Below, one piece after another: positions 26,232 through 34,990 of a stretch of DNA of 64,000 nucleotides. Under the pieces are notes generated by a model. It was not told the DNA's origin. It searched no databases and worked only from the letters and a program-made list of their open reading frames with translations. The DNA is from Leadbetterella sp040829825 (GTDB taxonomy: Bacteria > Bacteroidota > Bacteroidia > Cytophagales > Spirosomataceae): assembly GCF_040829825.1 (NCBI RefSeq), contig NZ_JBFOLH010000006.1; one strand, 5' to 3'. The position numbers and the translations under genes are program-made. How positions within the stretch are numbered: position 1 is the stretch's first letter; each line of letters opens with the position of its first letter.

Positions 26232-27857
26232 ATGCATAACGCAATATTCAATATTCCCCGTCCTGTGAATGAACCTGTATTGGCTTACGCTCCGGGCAGC
26301 CGGGAGAAGGCTGCCCTCGAGGCCGCCCTGAAAGAAGCCAGGAGCCGGCAGGTGGAGATACCTATGTATATAGGCGAACGTACCGTACATACCGATAAAA
26401 AAATCCGCTTGTCGCCCCCGCACGATCACGCCCACGTACTGGGCTATGCTTCGGAAGGCACCGCTGAGCATGTGCAGCAGGCCATTGATGCGGCACTGGC
26501 AGCCCGGGGGGCATGGGCAGCCCTGCCCTGGAGCGACCGTGCGGCGGTATTCCTGAAAGCCGCTGATCTGCTGGCTGGCCCCTACCGCTGGAAAATGAAT
26601 GCGGCCACCATGCTGGGCCAATCCAAAAACGCGTTCCAGGCAGAAATTGATTCGGCCTGTGAGCTGATCGACTTCCTGCGCTTCAATGCTGCTTTTTACC
26701 AGGAGATCATACAGGAGCAGCCGGTTTCTTCACCGGGTGTATGGAATAAAATGGAGTACCGTCCGCTGGAAGGCTTTGTGTTCGCGCTGACGCCCTTTAA
26801 CTTTACGGCTATCGCCGGAAACCTCCCGGCTTCTGCTGCACTGATGGGCAATGTAGTGGTCTGGAAACCTTCTAATACCCAGATTTACGCCGCCCATGTG
26901 ATCATGGAGATCTTCCGTGAAGCAGGCCTTCCTGACGGGGTCATCAACCTCATATATGTAGACGGGCCTACTGCCGGCGATGTCATCTTTAAGCATCCCG
27001 ACTTTGCGGGTATTCACTTCACGGGAAGCACCGGGGTATTCCAGAATATCTGGAAAACCATTGGTGAGAATATCCACCTGTACCGCTCGTACCCCAGAAT
27101 TGTTGGCGAAACCGGCGGAAAAGACTTTGTGATAGCCCATAAATCGGCAGATGCCAAAGCCGTGGCCGTAGGATTGGTAAGAGGCGCTTTTGAATACCAG
27201 GGCCAGAAATGCTCGGCCGCTTCAAGAGCGTATATTCCGTCTAACCTGTGGGAGGAAGTGAAAACCTACATGCTCGAAGACCTGGCTACGGTTAAAGTAG
27301 GGCCAACCGAAGATTTCTCCAATTTTGTGAATGCAGTTATTGATGAGAAGGCTTTTGATAAGATTTCGGGCTACATTACCCGGGCACAGGCACATACCGA
27401 TGCGGAGATCATTGCCGGGGGTAAGTTTGATAAGTCAAAAGGGTACTTCATTGACCCGACGGTGATTGTTACTGCCGATCCGCTGTATGAAACCATGCAG
27501 GAAGAGATCTTCGGCCCCGTGCTGAGCATTTATGTGTACGACGAGAGCAAATGGGAAGAAACCCTGAAGCTGGTAGACAGCACCTCTCCCTATGCGCTGA
27601 CCGGTGCGGTCTTTGCCCGTGATCGCTTTGCCGTTCACCAGGCTACCCAGCTGCTTGAAAATTCAGCCGGTAATTTTTATATTAACGATAAGCCTACCGG
27701 TGCTGTGGTGGGCCAGCAGCCTTTTGGCGGCGCCCGGGCTTCAGGAACCAACGATAAGGCCGGCTCAAAGCTGAACCTGCTGCGTTGGGTAAATGCCCGG
27801 ACGATCAAGGAGACCTTTGTGGCCCCGGTAGATTACAGGTACCCGTTTTTAGGGTAA
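26232..27857 (+). CDS. pruA: L-glutamate gamma-semialdehyde dehydrogenase (1-pyrroline-5-carboxylate dehydrogenase)
   Basis: At 541 residues this fits the ALDH4 type of aldehyde dehydrogenase, longer than the usual 490. The family-specific N-terminal part is present (PWSDRAAVFLKAADLLAGPY, MLGQSKNAFQAEIDSACEL), with the glycine motif HFTGSTGVF, the general-base region VGETGGKDFV and catalytic Cys327 in YQGQKCSAASRAY. It oxidises glutamate semialdehyde to glutamate with NAD, the second step of proline breakdown. No proline dehydrogenase gene is adjacent. The gene has its own promoter and shares a palindromic terminator with the convergent DUF1338 gene. Confidence 0.95.
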   Translation: MHNAIFNIPRPVNEPVLAYAPGSREKAALEAALKEARSRQVEIPMYIGERTVHTDKKIRLSPPHDHAHVLGYASEGTAEHVQQAIDAALAARGAWAALPWSDRAAVFLKAADLLAGPYRWKMNAATMLGQSKNAFQAEIDSACELIDFLRFNAAFYQEIIQEQPVSSPGVWNKMEYRPLEGFVFALTPFNFTAIAGNLPASAALMGNVVVWKPSNTQIYAAHVIMEIFREAGLPDGVINLIYVDGPTAGDVIFKHPDFAGIHFTGSTGVFQNIWKTIGENIHLYRSYPRIVGETGGKDFVIAHKSADAKAVAVGLVRGAFEYQGQKCSAASRAYIPSNLWEEVKTYMLEDLATVKVGPTEDFSNFVNAVIDEKAFDKISGYITRAQAHTDAEIIAGGKFDKSKGYFIDPTVIVTADPLYETMQEEIFGPVLSIYVYDESKWEETLKLVDSTSPYALTGAVFARDRFAVHQATQLLENSAGNFYINDKPTGAVVGQQPFGGARASGTNDKAGSKLNLLRWVNARTIKETFVAPVDYRYPFLG

Positions 27858-27864
27858 ATTTGTT

Positions 27865-27894
27865 GGTTGGGGCGTTGCATGCAACGCCCCAACC
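27865..27894. terminator. Perfect 30-base palindrome between convergent genes
   Basis: GGTTGGGGCGTTGCATGCAACGCCCCAACC (27865-27894, shown as the two halves GGTTGGGGCGTTGCA and its complement) is fully self-complementary. It lies seven bases after the pruA stop and one base before the DUF1338 stop, so it can end transcription from both sides, though T-runs are short. It resembles dispersed palindromes I have seen in other Bacteroidota. Confidence 0.7.
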
Positions 27895-27895
27895 T

Positions 27896-28804
27896 CTATT
27901 TCACGCGTGCGGTCTGGCTCGTAAACGTGCTTTCAAAAATCTTATCGGCATTACCCGTCTCAAACCCGTCACGCCGGTGCTCACGCCTGATTTCGGCGGG
28001 TTCCAGGTGAGCAAATTGCGGCAGCACTTTCCGTTCGGCAAATTCCACGTAGCTGCCCGAAATGGTATGCACATCTCCATCAGCAAAGCGGGCATCGATC
28101 ATTTCGGCTACGGTAGAGCTCTGCAGTAAGCCGCCGTCAGGGCTGATTTTGATTTTACCTCCCGAATCATTGAGCCGGATCCCTGTTTTTTCCAGGAAAG
28201 CGTTGAATTCCGGGATGGTATTGTATCCGTCTTTCAGGTTATGCACAGAGATGGTGTAGTGATTCAGGTAATACCGGTTATAGATCACCCATGCGGCGTA
28301 CTCACTTTCTTTTAACAGGGTTGCATAATCGGCCCACTGCGGGGTACGCCACAACGGCTGATGGAGAAAACGGTCAATGGCTTCGCCGTCTGTTAAATCC
28401 AGCTGATCTACAGGGTCGGCAGTGACTTCACGGGTATACGAAAGGATGATCTCACGGGCGGTTTCGCTCAGGTCATTTACCCGGAGCTCGCTTATAAAAA
28501 TCCGCGGAAAATGCGGTTCAGGGGGCGCAAACCAGTAGGCATCCAGCTTCTTTCCCCCGAAATAAAAATAATCCATTTTCCGGTAGCCCAGGGCCAGGAA
28601 AATCTTCTCGAAAGAGCGGATACCCAGGTGCTCCACACCCATGGTACGAAAGGCCACGTGATCATTTTCAATCTCGGCCGCATCACCGATGATCCCCCCG
28701 GAGATCATGGCCCGGGTAATTTTTTTTACATCCGGAACCCGTTCGGAATAGCGTTTCATTAAGCCTTCAAGAACTACCTCCAGGGTAGAATGTTCATTTT
28801 TCAT
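27896..28804 (-). CDS. DUF1338 protein, predicted 2-oxoadipate dioxygenase/decarboxylase
   Basis: The 302-residue protein belongs to DUF1338, whose characterised member HglS of Pseudomonas putida converts 2-oxoadipate to D-2-hydroxyglutarate with Fe(II) and oxygen in lysine breakdown. The vicinal-oxygen-chelate metal ligands can be matched: His49 (NDHVAFRTMG), His182 (LNHYTISVH) and Glu254 or Glu257 (YVEFAER), with Arg53 as the substrate-binding Arg. It is shorter than HglS (about 460). Its start overlaps the end of the upstream saccharopine/lysine-dehydrogenase gene by 11 bases, so the two are coupled, which supports a lysine-pathway role. Confidence 0.85.
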   Translation of the reverse strand: MKNEHSTLEVVLEGLMKRYSERVPDVKKITRAMISGGIIGDAAEIENDHVAFRTMGVEHLGIRSFEKIFLALGYRKMDYFYFGGKKLDAYWFAPPEPHFPRIFISELRVNDLSETAREIILSYTREVTADPVDQLDLTDGEAIDRFLHQPLWRTPQWADYATLLKESEYAAWVIYNRYYLNHYTISVHNLKDGYNTIPEFNAFLEKTGIRLNDSGGKIKISPDGGLLQSSTVAEMIDARFADGDVHTISGSYVEFAERKVLPQFAHLEPAEIRREHRRDGFETGNADKIFESTFTSQTARVK

Positions 28805-29855
28805 GCTGGTAAAATTTACCGGTTCCCGTATTTAAAAAATCATCAAAATTAATTTCTTCCTGTTTGATAAAGCCTTTCTGCGGAAGTTTTCCGTCGGCCA
28901 CCATCTCAATCACCGCAGCAATAGAAGCTGCCGTGGTCCACGAAATGGCCCGCCAGTGCTGCCCGTCTATCGTTATGGGGTAATAGGCCTCGTAAAACTC
29001 TTCACGGGCTATCTCGCTGCCTTTCCAGCCTTCCACCACGGCGTATACATATACCACGTCTTCCTGCACGGGCGGCTTTGCTTCGGTCAGGATCTGCTCT
29101 ACCAGCTCTCTCTTTTCTTTCAGGATCAGCTCATAAAGGAGGAATTTCATAAGCTTGGCATGGCCCGGATAGCGGATGGTTTTGTAGTTGAGCGTATCCA
29201 CCTGGCCGGCGTAGGTGTCGCACATGGTACCCAGTCCGCCCGATGTGCTGAAGGCTTCAAATTCATTGCCGTCTATCTGGATGTATTCCAGGCCGTCGAG
29301 CGAAGGCACCATCTTCCTGACGCCGTTGTGGATCACTTCGGCGTCATTGATGTATTCATTGATCACACCGGCCGGCGACCAGGTGAACGAATAGCCCAGC
29401 AGGCCGTTCGGGTAACGCGGAAGGGCCCCCACGCGCAGCTCGATGTCACGCAGGCGGGTGAATCTTTTGGCCAGGTGGGCACCCACAATGCCGATCAGCC
29501 CCGGTGCCAGCCCGCATTGCGGTGCCATAACCGCCGAAGACGTCTTTGACAGCTCCATAATGGCGGTTGTGGTAGGCACATCTTCCGTAAGGTCAAAATA
29601 GTGGATCCCGTTTTTATGGGCCACTTTTGCAATATTGAGATTGAGGTTATACGGCATGGCAGAGGCTACCGCATCAAAACCGGGGAGGGTTTTCTCCAGG
29701 AAACCCAGGTCGGAGACATCGCCCGGGATGACTTCAAAGGGCAGATCAACGGCAGGTTTGCGCTTGTCAAGGCCGGTGACTTTAAAACGTTTGGAAAGTA
29801 AGATTCCCACCAGGGAGCCTACCTTGCCCATTCCTATAACGAGAACATTTTTCAT
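28794..29855 (-). CDS. Saccharopine dehydrogenase / L-lysine 6-dehydrogenase family oxidoreductase
   Basis: The 353-residue enzyme has an N-terminal Rossmann fold (LVIGMGKVGSLVG) and a saccharopine-dehydrogenase C-terminal domain (PF16653 type) with landmarks PQCGLAPGLIGIVGAH, FEAFSTSGGLGT and YKTIRYPGHA. From memory it resembles Geobacillus lysine 6-dehydrogenase along its length; the other option is the LYS9-type saccharopine dehydrogenase. Both give 2-aminoadipate semialdehyde, so either fits the coupled DUF1338 gene. The ATG at 29855 starts the Rossmann motif at residue 4; the longer frame to 29957 would add 34 unrelated residues. Confidence 0.87.
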   Translation of the reverse strand: MKNVLVIGMGKVGSLVGILLSKRFKVTGLDKRKPAVDLPFEVIPGDVSDLGFLEKTLPGFDAVASAMPYNLNLNIAKVAHKNGIHYFDLTEDVPTTTAIMELSKTSSAVMAPQCGLAPGLIGIVGAHLAKRFTRLRDIELRVGALPRYPNGLLGYSFTWSPAGVINEYINDAEVIHNGVRKMVPSLDGLEYIQIDGNEFEAFSTSGGLGTMCDTYAGQVDTLNYKTIRYPGHAKLMKFLLYELILKEKRELVEQILTEAKPPVQEDVVYVYAVVEGWKGSEIAREEFYEAYYPITIDGQHWRAISWTTAASIAAVIEMVADGKLPQKGFIKQEEINFDDFLNTGTGKFYQHEK

Positions 29856-30145
29856 AAGGTATACATCAGGATTGGGCTGTGAGCCTGTACCCGACCGGGG
29901 CCGGTGGCTGACAGCTTTTGTTTTAAAAAAATATACGGGAAACCGTGTACAGCACACGGCAGATAACCAGGTGCTTTAACAGAAATCGGGAACAAACGAG
30001 CAGGCACTACGCAGGTAGGCCAGTCGTGCAAGGAAATATTTAAGGTCTTTGAACAAAGCAGGATCGAGTTATCTTTTCAAAGATAAGCAAAGAGGAGGCA
30101 GAAGGCAAGTTTCAGGTGGCTTTTTTATGCGGCATCCGGATGGAT
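29856..30145. other. 290-base gap without a recognisable gene
   Basis: Between the start of the lysine-pathway operon and the end of the glycosyltransferase operon. It holds a small perfect hairpin (TTATCTTT/AAAGATAA around 30078-30095) but no strong terminator, no exact TAnnTTTG box in the right orientation and no convincing open frame. Confidence 0.5.
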
Positions 30146-31402
30146 TCACAGCTTGGTGGCGGCTCCCAGCAAGGCACGGCGGTAAATGCTTTCCCTTTTT
30201 TTGCCGCATTCCGGCGATGAGTAGTCTTCGTTCAGGATGCGGGAGGCGCGCTCGGTAAAGGTATTCTGCAATTCGGGGTTATTGAGCACCTGGTGAGTAG
30301 CCACAATGAAATCTTCGGCGCTGTCGGCTATTTTGCAGTTGACATCATTAACCATCGGGAGGCCTTCGGCACCTACTGATGTGCTGACTACCGGCACATG
30401 GTACGAAACCCCTTCGAGAATCTTCATGCGCATACCGCTGCCTATCCGGAGCGGAACAATCATTACCGAACCCTTCATGACGGTTTCCAGGTCGGGTACA
30501 AAGCCTTCAAAGGTGATATTGCTGTATTCCTCAAACCATTTTCTTTTCTCGGGCGACCAGCGGCCTACAATGCTTAGCCGTACCCCGGGGTTCAGCCGCT
30601 GAATTTCGCTCCAGCAATTGCTCAGAAACCAGTCTATGCCGTCGAGATTAGGATAATGCTGATCCGGGCCGAGAAAAAGCAGGCGGTTTTCCGATGTAAA
30701 GGGCTGGTTGATCTCGTGCTCAAACATAACCATGGGTAGCGGCGATACTTCCAGCTTTTCTTTGGCTACACCGTCTTCCAGCAAAATCTGCTTATCGGTC
30801 TCGGTCAGGCAAACCACTTTATCAAACCGGTTGATGAGCCCGATTTCCAGGATTTTCGTATTCTGGATCTTCCAGTCGTGAGCGGCCTTCTGTTCAGGTA
30901 ACGTAGCTTTTTCCAATGCCATCCGCTTATAGCGAAGCTCGTGATGCACAAAGATTTTCGGGATCTCCTTCGGGATAAAATGCACCAGGGGCGCCAGGTC
31001 GATGAAGTCGATCTGTACCAGGTCAAAGATTCCCAGCAGGATCTCGCTCTGGAAAACATCCAGCAGGTCATCAAAATAATAATTGATGAGGTTGGAGCTG
31101 TTGAGCTGCATTTCCTGCTCCATTACCTCTTCCTGGGTAAGCGTTCTCTTCCGGCCGGTTATTTTTTTCAGGAAGCTCATCATGGCGCCGTCTTTCGGTG
31201 CACCGGGCAGCTGCCTGAACGTTTTGATATTGACATCGGGCCAGAGCTTCTTCAGCTCGTTCCGGTGGAGATCGGTGCTCTCCGGAACAATAAGAGTCAC
31301 CGAATGATTTTCCCGCAATGAATCTACCATCCGGAAGGTGCCGCTTTTGCCACCGTCATTGATGGGATAGGGGAATACTAATGTAACCAGCAGGATGTTC
31401 AT
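30146..31402 (-). CDS. Glycosyltransferase family 4-like (GT-B fold)
   Basis: The 418-residue protein starts at once with the GT-B N-terminal motif ILLVTLVFPYPINDGGKSG and ends in the donor-binding domain, with LRIGSGMRMKILEGVSYHVP and STSVGAEGLP typical of GT4. No membrane segment is seen, so it probably works at the cytoplasmic face of the membrane. It lies six bases downstream of another glycosyltransferase gene and shares its promoter; together they likely build a surface glycan or glycolipid. The sugar is unknown. Confidence 0.9.
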   Translation of the reverse strand: MNILLVTLVFPYPINDGGKSGTFRMVDSLRENHSVTLIVPESTDLHRNELKKLWPDVNIKTFRQLPGAPKDGAMMSFLKKITGRKRTLTQEEVMEQEMQLNSSNLINYYFDDLLDVFQSEILLGIFDLVQIDFIDLAPLVHFIPKEIPKIFVHHELRYKRMALEKATLPEQKAAHDWKIQNTKILEIGLINRFDKVVCLTETDKQILLEDGVAKEKLEVSPLPMVMFEHEINQPFTSENRLLFLGPDQHYPNLDGIDWFLSNCWSEIQRLNPGVRLSIVGRWSPEKRKWFEEYSNITFEGFVPDLETVMKGSVMIVPLRIGSGMRMKILEGVSYHVPVVSTSVGAEGLPMVNDVNCKIADSAEDFIVATHQVLNNPELQNTFTERASRILNEDYSSPECGKKRESIYRRALLGAATKL

Positions 31403-31408
31403 AACTTC

Positions 31409-32404
31409 TTACACAGGTAATTTTTCAAAGAAATGGTAAATCCTGAAGGTAACTCCCGTCAGCACTTTTTTCAGCATGCTTTTGGTGGGCGCCGGTGGCA
31501 CCGGTTTCAGGTAAAAGCAGCGGATGGTCTTAAAATAATCGTTGTGGTTGGCTTTTAAGCGGCTGCGGTAATTCCGGAAAAGCTCCCTGAGGTCGGGGCG
31601 GTTGTTCAGGTCGAACCGGTTCTGCCACCTGGAGATATTGTCGGGATCACCGATGTTGATGCCGCTGAAGTGATAAAATACCAGGGGAACGCCGTTAGCC
31701 AGGTATTTGCCGTTTTCAGAGCTGAGGGTCCGCTCATGCAGGTTCCAGTACGAAATGTTATATCCCGGGTATTTGTCTATTTTCACCCCTTCATAATAAA
31801 GCGGAACCATATTGCAGTACAACTGGTCTACAAACATCCCGTTCTGAATGTCCATATAGCATTCTGTTCTCAGCTTTGTCATCCACCAATCCAGGAACCT
31901 GGAGGTTTCTCCTGATCTCTTAACGGCCAGAAAACCTAAATTATATATCCCGTTAACGAACATTTGCTGCTCCGTTCTGCTTTTGTTGTCGAATATCGGG
32001 GTATAAAAATGGGGTGTAAGAATGATATTGTGTGTATCCAGCCCTTCTTCAATGCCGGTCAGGCGGTCAAAAATTTCAATATCGGGATCAAAGTAAATGA
32101 TCCGGTCGATATCGGGCCGGGTGTTAAAGAAGTAATTGAAATAAAAAGGCTTTACGGCTGTATTGAGCTCGGTGATGTCATAGCGTTCGGTCATTTCGTC
32201 AAAACCCTCTATGCCGATGGTATGCACTTCCAGCAGGTTCAGATCCGCCAGCTTACTTTTGTCCACCCCGCTTCCTTCCACCTTATCGCACAGACCTATC
32301 ACAAACTCATAATCCGGGTTGGTCTGCCGGATAGAGTCGGCCAGGATTCTGGCCTGGGCCAGGTAATTGATGGAGCAGATTGTAAATGCGAATTTCTGAG
32401 ACAT
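31409..32404 (-). CDS. Glycosyltransferase (GT-A like, GT8-type)
   Basis: The 331-residue product begins FAFTICSINYLAQARILADS and has a DxD-type metal site in RIIYFDPDIEIF near residue 107, plus NGIYNLGFLAVKR and DQLYCNMVP, a pattern of GT8-like nucleotide-sugar transferases. I start at ATG 32404; the longer frame to 32425 would overlap the promoter box TATTTTTG at 32423-32430. It is the first gene of a two-gene operon with the GT4 enzyme. Confidence 0.82.
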   Translation of the reverse strand: MSQKFAFTICSINYLAQARILADSIRQTNPDYEFVIGLCDKVEGSGVDKSKLADLNLLEVHTIGIEGFDEMTERYDITELNTAVKPFYFNYFFNTRPDIDRIIYFDPDIEIFDRLTGIEEGLDTHNIILTPHFYTPIFDNKSRTEQQMFVNGIYNLGFLAVKRSGETSRFLDWWMTKLRTECYMDIQNGMFVDQLYCNMVPLYYEGVKIDKYPGYNISYWNLHERTLSSENGKYLANGVPLVFYHFSGINIGDPDNISRWQNRFDLNNRPDLRELFRNYRSRLKANHNDYFKTIRCFYLKPVPPAPTKSMLKKVLTGVTFRIYHFFEKLPV

Positions 32405-32422
32405 ACAAAAGAGTAAAGAGGA

Positions 32423-32453
32423 CAAAAATACAATCCGAAATCTGAATAAACAA
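32423..32453 (-). promoter_or_regulatory. Promoter of the glycosyltransferase pair
   Basis: Minus-strand TTG (32451-32453), 20 bases, then a perfect TATTTTTG (32423-32430). It fixes the start at 32404 with a leader of about 12-15 bases. Confidence 0.65.
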
Positions 32454-32497
32454 TTCTCTTATTTTTTAATGCGATTCCGGCCGTATTTGCCAGGGTT

Positions 32498-33850
32498 TTA
32501 CTCTTCCAGCTTCATCCGGATCCGCCATTCGGCCGGCAGGTAATTGTTGACCCGGTTTCCGATCACCTTTATCCAGCCCAGTTCCAGGCCCTGGAAGGTC
32601 ACCAGCGCCCAACCGTTCGGGTGCCCGTTTGGCCCGGTACTCTCTTTTTTCAGGTAAAGCAGGGCTTCTTTTTCAGAAAGCGGGATCCGCAAAATTTCCT
32701 CCGAAACCCAACCCGACAGCGCCAGGGCATGGGAAGGTATAAAATCATTTCCTTTAAAATGACCCAGATCCAGGCCCGAAGAGCGTTTGTGCAATGCCCG
32801 GAGCACGGCTCCCGTTTCGTTCAGAAGGGTCTGCTTCAGGGCCACAATGCCCCCGTCATTCTTCAGGTAATAGGCGTATGCGCCGAAGATTTCCGGCCGG
32901 ATCCAGCGGGCCAGCTCTTCGGTTTGTTTCCGGGGCAGCCGCGGAATGTTGGGCTTCCCTTTTACATACCGTTCGTCGCGGCTCTTATTCCGGAAAGCCG
33001 CTATATAGAAGCCTTCTCCTTTTACTTTATGCGGGAAGAACTGCAGGCCGGGATTTCCCCCGGCAATGCCCCAGCCGGCGGGAACATCTGTTTCTACCGT
33101 TTCAAAATCAAGCGTACGCGTAAGCCAGTGCGCATTTTGCTGGTTTTCAGTGCTGTTGTAGGTGCAGGTGGAGTAAATCAGGAGCCCGTCAGGAGCCACC
33201 AGCATGGCCGCTGCGCTCAGTATACGTTTCTGGCGGGCAGAGCAGGCCGATACGCTTTCTTCCGACCACTCCTTAACGGCCTCCGGAGTTTTACGAAACA
33301 TGCCTTCTCCCGAGCAGGGGGCGTCTACCAGCACAATATCGAAAAACCCTTCCAGGTCTGCAAAGGTTTCGGGATCCTGGTTAACGATGATCACGTTGGG
33401 AAAACCCCATTTTAGCAGGTTTTCTTTCAGGATGCCTACCCGGCTTTTGATCACCTCGTTGGCTACCAGCAGGTCGTCTGCCGACAAAAGTGAGGCCAGG
33501 TGCGTGGTCTTTCCTCCCGGTGCGGCGCAGAGGTCCAGCACCTTCAGCGGTTGCCGGGCCGGGGCATGGTTTTTCAGGATATGCTCCAGGATCATGGAAG
33601 AGGCTTCCTGCACATAGTAGGCCCCGGCATGAAAGGCAGGGTCAAGCGTAAATACCGGCCTGCTTTCCAGGTAATACCCCGTTGAGGTCCACGGGACAGG
33701 CTCATTCAGGGAAAAAGACGGGTTGAATTTCTTCAGGGGATTTAACCGGATGCTCACGGGAGCCTCGGTTTGAAGCGCTTTTTCAAAGGCTTCGTACTCT
33801 TCACCCAGGATATCCTTCAGGTTGGCGGAAAATGTCTCCGGCAGGTTCAT
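32498..33850 (-). CDS. rsmF: 16S rRNA m5C methyltransferase RsmF (NOL1/NOP2/Sun family)
   Basis: The 450-residue enzyme has the SAM-binding motif LDLCAAPGGKTTHLASLL, the first conserved cysteine in DAPCSGEGMFRKT and the catalytic cysteine in IYSTCTYNSTENQ, all diagnostic of RNA m5C methyltransferases. The C-terminal 150 residues form the RsmF-type PUA-like tail (around FKGNDFIPSHALALSGW and LKKESTGPNGHPNGWALVTF). E. coli RsmF methylates C1407 of 16S rRNA. Single gene on the minus strand; the neighbouring MscS-like gene upstream has its stop 43 bases away. Confidence 0.93.
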   Translation of the reverse strand: MNLPETFSANLKDILGEEYEAFEKALQTEAPVSIRLNPLKKFNPSFSLNEPVPWTSTGYYLESRPVFTLDPAFHAGAYYVQEASSMILEHILKNHAPARQPLKVLDLCAAPGGKTTHLASLLSADDLLVANEVIKSRVGILKENLLKWGFPNVIIVNQDPETFADLEGFFDIVLVDAPCSGEGMFRKTPEAVKEWSEESVSACSARQKRILSAAAMLVAPDGLLIYSTCTYNSTENQQNAHWLTRTLDFETVETDVPAGWGIAGGNPGLQFFPHKVKGEGFYIAAFRNKSRDERYVKGKPNIPRLPRKQTEELARWIRPEIFGAYAYYLKNDGGIVALKQTLLNETGAVLRALHKRSSGLDLGHFKGNDFIPSHALALSGWVSEEILRIPLSEKEALLYLKKESTGPNGHPNGWALVTFQGLELGWIKVIGNRVNNYLPAEWRIRMKLEE

Positions 33851-33892
33851 ATGCTGTTTTTTTAGAGGGGAAATACTACCTGGCGCGATCCG

Positions 33893-34408
33893 TTAAATGC
33901 GCGAATCATTGCTCATCAGCACAATGGGCCGCTGAAGGGCCAGGTTATTCGGATATGAAATGATCAGTCCCTCGTCGGTTTCTATATGAATATTAAAAAA
34001 AGTAATATCGTGCACTTTGCCCTCTACCGAGTCGTCTTTGTCCATGATCCGTATTCTTGAACCTATCTTAAAAGGCGAATTAAAGAAGAGGATAATCGAA
34101 GCGGTTATGCTGCTGATGATCGACCACTGGGCAAACAAAGCCACGCCTACCACGGCAAATATTGAAGCAAAATAAACCGACAGGCCTTTTACGGAGATGT
34201 CCCACACAATTCCGAGAATAATAAATAAGAGGGTGGCCAGGGTGAAATTGAAAAACTTGTTGGCATAGAGGCGCTGGGATTCGTCCAGCTCGTATTTCCT
34301 GGCGTGATTCCGGATAATGGTGCGGGAGATTTCGCGCACGCCTAAAAGAATCACACAGGCGGCCAGGCTGATGCCGATTTTCATGTACAGCTCTTCTGTT
34401 TTCAGCAT
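33893..34408 (-). CDS. Small mechanosensitive-channel (MscS) family protein
   Basis: The 171-residue protein has about three membrane segments (residues ~8-25, ~50-68, ~75-105) and then the beta domain of MscS, seen as FFNSPFKIGSRIRIMDKDDS, VEGKVHDITFFNIHIETDEG and IISYPNNLALQRPI. It is much shorter than MscS (286), ending right after the beta domain. The likely role is a tension-gated or regulatory inner-membrane protein. A TATTTTTG box lies 16 bases upstream. Confidence 0.85.
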   Translation of the reverse strand: MLKTEELYMKIGISLAACVILLGVREISRTIIRNHARKYELDESQRLYANKFFNFTLATLLFIILGIVWDISVKGLSVYFASIFAVVGVALFAQWSIISSITASIILFFNSPFKIGSRIRIMDKDDSVEGKVHDITFFNIHIETDEGLIISYPNNLALQRPIVLMSNDSRI

Positions 34409-34423
34409 AGGTCAAAATTTATT

Positions 34424-34431
34424 CAAAAATA
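34424..34431 (-). promoter_or_regulatory. Promoter -7 box (TATTTTTG) for the MscS-like gene
   Basis: Perfect TAnnTTTG match in the 38-base gap between the exonuclease stop and the MscS-like ATG. It gives a leader of about ten bases. Confidence 0.6.
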
Positions 34432-34446
34432 CGCAATTCATCGGTT

Positions 34447-34989
34447 TCATCCTGCTTTTAGCGCCTCTTTCTGAGGGATCAGCTCGGTAAACAGCGGATT
34501 ATGATGGATCATGTACAGTTTGGCACAGGCCCGGGCATCTGACAGGGCATTGTGGTGGTGAAGGTCAATGCCATAAAGCCGGGAGCAGGCGGCCAGGTTG
34601 ACCTTGGGCAGGCCTTTGCGGCGGTATATCTTAACGGTACAGTCCCATTTTTTGATCAGGTTGAGTTCATTATAATTGAGCCCGGCGCTTAACATGCTGT
34701 GATACAGGATATCCCGGTCAAACTCGGCGTTATGCGCCACCATTTTCTTTCCCTGGAGGATCGATTTTAACCTGGGGTAAATTTCAGTGAAAGAAGGCGC
34801 ATTGACGGTATCTTTTGCCCGGATGCCGTGAACGCGGGTGTTGTAAAAATTATACTCGTTGTTAGGCGGCTGTATCAGGGTATAATACTCTTCTATGATA
34901 TCCAGGTCTTTCACCCATACCACGCCTACGGCACAGGCACTGTCTTTGTGTGCGGTGGCGGTTTCAAAATCTATTGCTACAAATTCCAC
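34447..34989 (-). CDS. DEDDh 3'-5' exonuclease (Pol III epsilon-like), GTG start
   Basis: The 180-residue protein matches the DnaQ/RNase T superfamily: Exo I Asp7 and Glu9 (AIDFETATA), Exo II around Asp95 (VAHNAEFDRDIL) and Exo III His and Asp in HHNALSDARACAK. Such stand-alone exonucleases act in DNA repair or RNA processing in the cytoplasm. The start is GTG at 34989, one base after the stop of the small zinc-ribbon gene, so the two are a transcription pair. Confidence 0.9.
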   Translation of the reverse strand: MEFVAIDFETATAHKDSACAVGVVWVKDLDIIEEYYTLIQPPNNEYNFYNTRVHGIRAKDTVNAPSFTEIYPRLKSILQGKKMVAHNAEFDRDILYHSMLSAGLNYNELNLIKKWDCTVKIYRRKGLPKVNLAACSRLYGIDLHHHNALSDARACAKLYMIHHNPLFTELIPQKEALKAG

Positions 34990-34990
34990 T

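Noticed and set aside
29856..29957. Extended start of the saccharopine/lysine dehydrogenase at 29957
   Set aside because: It adds 34 Pro- and Arg-rich residues before a Rossmann fold that normally begins within ten residues of the start.
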